Below, one piece after another: positions 58,174-64,000 of a stretch of DNA of 64,000 nucleotides. The stretch covers positions 4,650,001-4,714,000 of the forward strand of contig JYIP02000006.1 of the NCBI GenBank assembly GCA_001051155.2. The letters are read 5' to 3'. A program made the translations under genes and the position numbers. The notes under the pieces were generated by a model. The model did not search any database, had not been told where the DNA came from, and saw only the letters and a list, made by a program, of their open reading frames with translations. Every line of letters begins with the position of its first letter. The first letter of the stretch is position 1. This stretch comes from Chrysoporthe austroafricana. Its lineage: Eukaryota > Ascomycota > Sordariomycetes > Diaporthales > Cryphonectriaceae.

Positions 58174-59419
58174 TGAGCGAAAAGTGACAGCAAGACTATA
58201 GCTAATTATACTGCACCACACTTCCCTGAAAATTTCATTCCGCCTACTCGAGCATAATGTTGTAGTCGCGAATCTGGTCACGTAAACTCCCATAATGTTA
58301 CCGCAAATAGAGTCAGGCCTGATGTTCCGTCTCTCGCCCTCCCAACTTCCCGTGTTCAATATCTTTAATCAAACGTCAGACCATTCGACGATCTTCGGAT
58401 TTCACTGTCTGAAACCAAACGAACGGAAGTGGACGCCTTCCTCGCATGTCTTAGCGTCTTAAATGTAATATTGACACTTATCGAACTGTGTTGAGAATGG
58501 AGCTTACGTGGCTATGGCCGCAATCTCAACGTGCCTAGGTGGGGCGAGCCCACCTACTACAACCCGCCGACAGGATGCCCATAGTAAGGCACGATGGCAC
58601 AAAACATATGAATAGAGTCTAGTCGAGAAAACGGCTGAGTGAAAGGGGGCGGTCCGGAGTGTTGAGGTCGGGGATATCAGTTAACCCTGATGTAGCCATC
58701 GACCCCGAATGAGGGACTTGCGAAAGCCTTGTCTCTGAAGATGGGGTGACACTACAGAAGGGTGGTCAGTCCTTCTAAACAAGACCATGAGTGGCCATAT
58801 CGCTCTTGGTTGGGCCAACATACAGCATTACTGTTTATGTTATCTCTATTGCGTGCCTTATCAACTGGTAGGCCATGCCGCCCCCAATGAAAATGGTTCC
58901 AGTTCTGACGGGAGGTCTTGGATCCATGAAATATGACAGTTCTAGCAGCCACTCTTTTTTCGGTTGCAGCAAAGATTTGCAAGTCTTGCGATGAGCGGAC
59001 ATCTGGCAGGTAATTCGGTAGCGTAAGAAAAGTCCCCCAATGTGACGGCAAGTCACGCAGAAAAGAATCCAAAATATAGTCTCCGCAGCTGTAGCTCCTC
59101 TGCAATCCTGGAACGTAGTAATATACGATGACAACATGCATCGAAATTGCATGAGACTTAAAGTACATAGCAAGCCGCGCTGACATGCGTTAGCTTAGTA
59201 CCGAATTAACTATAAGAGAAGTACGATCGTCGTAATCTATCGTTGTGTTGGGTCGTGTTGGCCCCTACCCTCTATATATGCATTTCCATAGAATATTCCC
59301 CCTAGAAACATACGATTTGTGATTTTGGTGAAGCTAGAGACTCTTCGTTTTGCTCTTTCCGTTGCAACCCGACCCACGGCAAAATTCCTACTACCACTAC
59401 AAAATTCCTACTACACACC
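58174..59419. other. Intergenic; unidentified minus-strand frames
   Basis: Two overlapping minus-strand frames at 58752-59186 look partly protein-like (PPVRTGTIFIGGGMAYQ) but match nothing I know and have no gene structure. I leave them uncalled. The last 150 bases contain CT- and CAC-rich leader sequence before the next gene. Confidence 0.35.
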
Positions 59420-60700
59420 ATGTCGAGTACGACTACGTTTCCACCACCCCAAAACCCTAACGACTTAGGGCGCGGTCCCATGACGATGGGCTTGACGTGG
59501 ACATTCACGGGCCTTGCCACGATTACAACACTGCTGCGTTTGTACGTTCGCAAGCGCATTTGTCCTCGTTTGGCCGCAGATGACTGGCTAATGCTCATTG
59601 CTCTGGTAAGGTTCTATTGCTTCTTATTTACTCCCTCTAGGGAAAGTATAGAGTGTCTGACTTGCAATAACAGCTCTTTCAGCTCGTTGCTCAATCATTC
59701 GTCTCTGTTTCCTACAAGTATGGCATGGGCAAACACCAGTACGACCTGTGGATACCTACTCAGCTCGTTCCCATGAGCAAATGGGAATTTCTCTCTGTTC
59801 CACCGGGACTCGTGTCAGGCATGCTTGGACGTGTCTCCATCTGTATTCTTCTTATTCGTCTATTCGGCATCCACGTCTGGTTCAAACTTTACGCCATTAT
59901 TTTAACCGGGTGCGGTGTGATCATGAACATTCTCGTCGCCATCTGTCTCTTTGTTCAAAAACAACCAGTCGAGTATTTATGGGACCCATTTATCTCCAAC
60001 GCCACAGAGTGGGACCCCCATATCGTTCAGGACATGATGTTCCTCGCTCAATGCAAGCTCATGTCTCCCTTTTGTACTTATAACTAGCACGGCAGCTGAC
60101 AGGAGCGCAGCATTTTACGCCCTCGCCGACATCACCTTCGTTCTTATCCCTGTTTTTATCATCTGGAGACTGCAGATGGCCCTGAAACGCCGCTTAGCCC
60201 TAATAGCCCTCATGACTTTGAGTCTGTTTACTTGCGGCATGTCGATTATGAAGGGCGTTTCAGCTATTTCAGGGCAATCAGGGACTGATGCAACTTATCC
60301 AGCTACGCTCAGTCTACTCTGGGCCACTTTGGAACAGGCCACCGTCATTCTTCTGGGCAATGTAGCCCCACTCCGCCCGCTGGTGAAACTTGATATTCCC
60401 ATCATACGGAGGTTTACCAGCTCCATGGCCTACCTATTGGGCCGGTCATCCAAGGGCACTACCAATAGTTCGAAGGAAATGGGCAAAGCGTCCGAAGGAC
60501 ATCGGCACGGAGCATATTTTGACATTGAAATGAATACACACAAGCTTGGGGGTAGAACTAATGATGTGTGGCACGAGGTGCACGCCAATCCCTCGCACGA
60601 TGAGAGTAGTATTGACGGCCTAATGAGAGACGGTCAAGTCAGGCGCACTGACGCGTTCACCGTCGTTTATGACCGGTCTGGCACAGAAGTCCAGGCATGA
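59420..60700 (+). CDS. Fungal rhodopsin-like (SAT4-type) 7-TM membrane protein
   Basis: ATG 59420. The first exon ends LAADDWLMLIAL, the hallmark DDW after TM1, with an intron at about 59607-59672. The next exon has YKYGMGKHQYDL, then the TM3-TM5 helices (GRVSICILLIRLFGI, IILTGCGVIMNILVAICLF) and WDPFI. The last part gives AAFYALADITFVLIPVFIIW, MTLSLFTCGMSIMKG and a TM7 region (LEQATVILLGNVAPLRPL), then a long polar tail. Between 60045 and 60090 the reading frame changes without a good intron; a stop at 60085 in one frame and resumption in another suggest a frameshift or an unusual splice. Function of the family is uncertain; members often sit in metabolite clusters. Paralogue at 17905-19425. 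Confidence 0.72.
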
Positions 60701-61376
60701 GAGTGAGACACAGACTTCCAGAAAAAGACAGCTCAATATCATGCGATATCCAAGAGGTATTCAAGGCAGTTCGTTGGTGGCGGTGAGTGAGTTAGCGCAG
60801 CTGACAAGATGGAAAGCTATACGTATGCATATGTTTCAACTAGATATTACAAAATGTCTCTCCTGTCTAGATACCCGCGCTCACAGTAGTAGATCGGACC
60901 TGAGCTTGATGATGTAGAGGTATACAGTAAAAGGCTGTCCATAGTCAATTTACTACATAGATATGTACTACTTGGGTGGCAAGCTGTGAAAATTGATTTT
61001 TGAAAGCCGTATTGCTATCAGGCTGACCATTGATTTCGTAGGTAGCACTATAGGCAGGGGTGATGTACACTAGATTAATGCACGGTGGTCTGACCGGACC
61101 CCCAACCGCCTCCACCTCCCCCTCGTTGGCGGGCCATCTTGAACGTCCTATGCGGCGGGTTGAATGCACGGTACTTTTGCACCTGTGACACTTTTGCTAA
61201 CCGTCCAAAAGTTATTCCAGCCGTTCCTCCTCTGAAAATCATGTCCGTTTCTTGGTGTCAATCCCTTTGATCATAGCTCAGAAGTTGAAGCACCAAAGGC
61301 TACCAGGATACTGCCTGCGCATAATCAGCAAGACAGCCTTTCCAACACCTTGACCACAACGCAGAGCAGCGACAGA
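60701..61376. other. Intergenic between rhodopsin-like and MFS genes
   Basis: No gene is recognised. The region presumably contains the MFS promoter. No repeat is evident. Confidence 0.4.
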
Positions 61377-63548
61377 ATGGGCAGCGCCATCGTTATGGCT
61401 CCCGAGCGTAATTCGGAGCTCGCGTACGTTACAGGCATTAAGCTCGTCCTCGTCTTGGCCTGCGTGGCCCTAGGGTGCTTCCTCATGCTGGTCGACACAA
61501 TGGTCATCAGCACGGTCAGTGAAAATCTACCCTCATACTATAGCCACTTGTCAGGCTTCAGATCAAAGCCGTGTTCGATGTTCTCACCTTTCTATCTAGG
61601 CTATTCCCCGCATCACTGACGAGTTTCATTCGCTTTCTGACGTTGGTTGGTATGCCAGTGCATATCAGTTTGGCATGTGAGTTTTCTCATTCTCGTAGAT
61701 CACACCACTATGCCAACAGCCGGAAGCTGATTATTGCCTCGTAGTGCGGCGCCGCAACCTTTGGTGGGCAAGATTTACACAAACTTCAGAACAAAAGTCA
61801 GTGCTTAACTATCACTGCCCTATCTCGTTTACGTCTTACTATGGTTCTAATTTTTCTTGTGGGCTGGTAGTGGACCTTCTTCCTTTTCTTTGGGATCTTC
61901 GAGCTCGGCTCCTTGCTGTGTGCTACAGCTGTTTCTTCTGTGATGTTAATTGTCGGCCGCGCTGTCGCTGGCCTGGGTGCGGCCGGTATTATCAACGGTG
62001 CTATCACCATCGTGTCTGGCTGTGCGCCATTGGAAAAACGTCCTGGTGAGTCGACGCCGCTGCCAGCCGTTCAAATCCGATAGTGCTAATTGTGTGTCAC
62101 GACTGCTAGCCTTGTTAGGCATGACTATGGGATGTAGGTTTCATGATATGCATACTCTAGAAGAACCCTTACTGACATTGGAGCCCACAGTCCAGCAGCT
62201 TGGGCTCGTCGTCGGGCCTATCATCGGGGGTGCTTTTACTACGTATAGCACTTGGAGATGGTGTAAGCTCGCACGCACAGCCTGGATGATACTAGAGTTG
62301 GTACTACTAAACTGACCATTGGTCTTCAGCCTTTTACATCAACCTCCCCCTTGGCGGCATCACGATCTTTCTTGCTATTGTGCTCCGCATTCCTGAACAG
62401 ACACCTAAGAAAAGCTTCCGATCGGTCTTTCCCCAGCTCTACCATCATCTTGATCTGCTCGGCTTCACCCTTTTCGCGCCAGCAGTCATACAGCTTTTGC
62501 TTGCCCTGCAGTACGGAGGCAATGAATTTGCCTGGTCATCGTCTCAGGTCATCGGCCTGTTCTGCGGCGCTGGTGCAACCTGTATTGTGTGGCTCTTCTG
62601 GAATCACTCCAAGGGAGACGCGGCGTTGCTCCCTCCAGCTATGATTCGCCGACGCACAGTCTGGTCAGCTGCCATGTTCAATGCATTTCAAATGGTGGGA
62701 ATCTACGGTTTATTCTACTACCTCCCTATCTACTTCCAGGCTGTTTACGATGCGTCAGCCATTTTAAGCGGAGTTTATATCATACCAATGATTGTACCGC
62801 AACTTCTAACAGCTGGCCTTACTGGTGGTATCTGTAAGTCTCTCTAAACTAAATAGCAGGTCGGCTATTATGAAGGTTGCACGTACTAATTGCAGTAATG
62901 CAGTGCAAAAGACTGGATATGTGATCCCTATAGCTTTCATCTCGCTCATACTCTCCTCCGTCGGTACTGGCCTCTTGTCGACACTTCGGGCCAACAGTTC
63001 GATAGGAAGATGGGTCGGATTCCAAATCCTAGCAGGAGTGGGCTCAGGCGCCGGCTTACAGCTTGTATGTTTCTACCAGCACCTCAGCAGATGTACCTAT
63101 GCTGACAGGATTCAAAAAGGGTCTCATTTCAATCCAAGGAGTTACTAGTGGCGAAGAGCTATCATCCGGAATGGCATTCATGGTTTTTACTCAAGCACTG
63201 TTTCCGGCTATTGTCTTGTCCTTGTGCAACTTGGTCCTCGTCTCGAGTCTGAAGACGCAGTTGTCTTTGCACGCCCCGAATGCCAACGCAGCAGCCGTGA
63301 TTAATGCCGGTGCAACCAATTTTCGCTCCGTAGTCGACGTGGTTGACTTGAGTGGCGTCATTGAAGCATACGCTAACAGCGTCGATCAGGTCTTCTATCT
63401 TGTCGCCGCTATGGTGACAGTGAGCGGTCTGTTCATCTGGGGTATTGGGTGGCAGGATCTCCGAAAAAAGGTCGCAGATGCTGAGCCTTCGAATGAGATT
63501 GTTGCTACTGAGAATGGTAGTAAGTCGGGCAGCAAGGAAGGTACCTAA
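61377..63548 (+). CDS. MFS multidrug/toxin-type efflux transporter (DHA2-like, 14 TM)
   Basis: Start at ATG 61377, just after a same-frame TTG that is not a plausible fungal start. About eight exons join in phase through short introns (for example at 61516-61600, 61679-61744, 61799-61868 and 62045-62109). Sequence in order: [22 protein letters not shown] (TM1 with the DxxIV-type motif), [61 protein letters not shown] (antiporter motif C, GPxxGG), [30 protein letters not shown], and IGWQDL near the end. This is the pattern of cluster-linked exporters. No clear lesion is seen, though the splice pattern at 63067-63120 is unresolved. Likely exports the cluster product or confers self-protection. 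Confidence 0.85.
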
Positions 63549-64000
63549 TGTCACATAAAGTGGCCCCAACAAGCAGTTCCCGCAATTATTTGTGTGGGGG
63601 CGGGAACGAGGCGCGCCATCTTTGACCTTTCTGGTCCAATGTAACGATCCATAATTTTCAAAACGTCCGGCAAGCTGTGGTGCCGAATTTGAATTGTCTC
63701 TGCCAATATTCTTCTTAGCGCCAACAGCACCCAGGCTAGGCAAACTGCGAAATCGCATAGGGTCATACATATGCATGGATTATGCTAGGATGACATGGGT
63801 CTGAGAATGCAGTTGTCGCTCACATGGGAGGATGGCCCCCATCGGATGCTGTACGGTGTAGCAGTCACACAATGACACTGCTTATGGTATTGATCCGGAC
63901 CTTGATCCGAAAACCTTTAAGTTAAGTGGTATTGAGTTTATCGCTGAGCAGAAGGTACAAAGCTAACGTGCCGCACCACGTCTCTGACGAGAATCAGAAG
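63549..64000. other. Downstream of the MFS gene, no gene recognised
   Basis: The minus-strand frames here are antisense shadows without domain signatures. Nothing else is seen up to the window end. Confidence 0.4.

Noticed and set aside
58752..59186. Overlapping minus-strand frames as a gene
   Set aside because: Two frames compete, neither has a known motif or start context, and no splice pattern unites them.
1..64000. CRISPR arrays, rRNA, tRNA genes and operons
   Set aside because: No spaced direct repeats or cloverleaf-forming sequences were seen. The window is eukaryotic, with spliceosomal introns.

Overview
The window reads as nuclear DNA of a filamentous ascomycete (Pezizomycotina): genes with short GT-AG introns (about 50-95 bp), a HET-domain gene, fungal P450s, NRPS-like enzymes, rhodopsin-like membrane proteins and MFS pumps, alternating with very AT-rich blocks of wrecked LTR retrotransposons. 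The wreckage is of the kind left by repeat-induced point mutation (RIP, C to T mainly at CpA): Gln codons have become TAA/TAG, Cys has become Tyr and catalytic Asp has become Asn.

Layout. 0.6-3.3 kb: a frameshifted HET-domain gene. 3.7-5.9 kb: two divergent pseudogenes (thioesterase-like, MFS), both lacking their N-termini at a shared junction. 8.0-17.5 kb: a P450 gene on the minus strand, split by a 7,478-bp Ty3/gypsy chromovirus (8086-15563) inserted 24 codons before its stop codon. 17.9-19.4 kb: a decayed rhodopsin-like membrane protein. 21.0-37.6 kb: an Erg26-like sterol dehydrogenase/decarboxylase gene whose last 16 codons are cut off by a Ty1/copia element (22126-37546), itself interrupted by a second chromovirus (23580-30944). 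38.6-43.0 kb: two P450 genes that look readable. 44.5-47.9 kb: an NRPS-like A-T-R reductase with three in-frame stops. 49.1-49.5 kb: a solo LTR. 50.3-53.4 kb: an NRPS-like A-T-TE synthetase with two in-frame stops. 54.3-55.7 kb: a frameshifted O-methyltransferase. 56.5-58.2 kb: an intact P450. 59.4-60.7 kb: a second rhodopsin-like protein. 61.4-63.5 kb: a 14-TM-type MFS efflux pump.

Interpretation. From about 3.7 to 63.5 kb this looks like a secondary-metabolite gene cluster in mid-decay. It holds four P450s, an Erg26-like SDR, an A-T-R carboxylate reductase, an A-T-TE synthetase of the terphenyl/furanone type, an O-methyltransferase, a thioesterase-like protein and two MFS proteins. No polyketide synthase, terpene cyclase, prenyltransferase or pathway transcription factor is visible, so the product cannot be named. 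Some tailoring and export genes remain readable, while both NRPS-like genes carry stops at likely Gln codons.

The strongest direct observations are four retrotransposon insertions with exact target-site duplications: ATTGC, AATGG, CTTAT and ACTGC. For two of them the interrupted host reading frame resumes in frame on the far side of the element.
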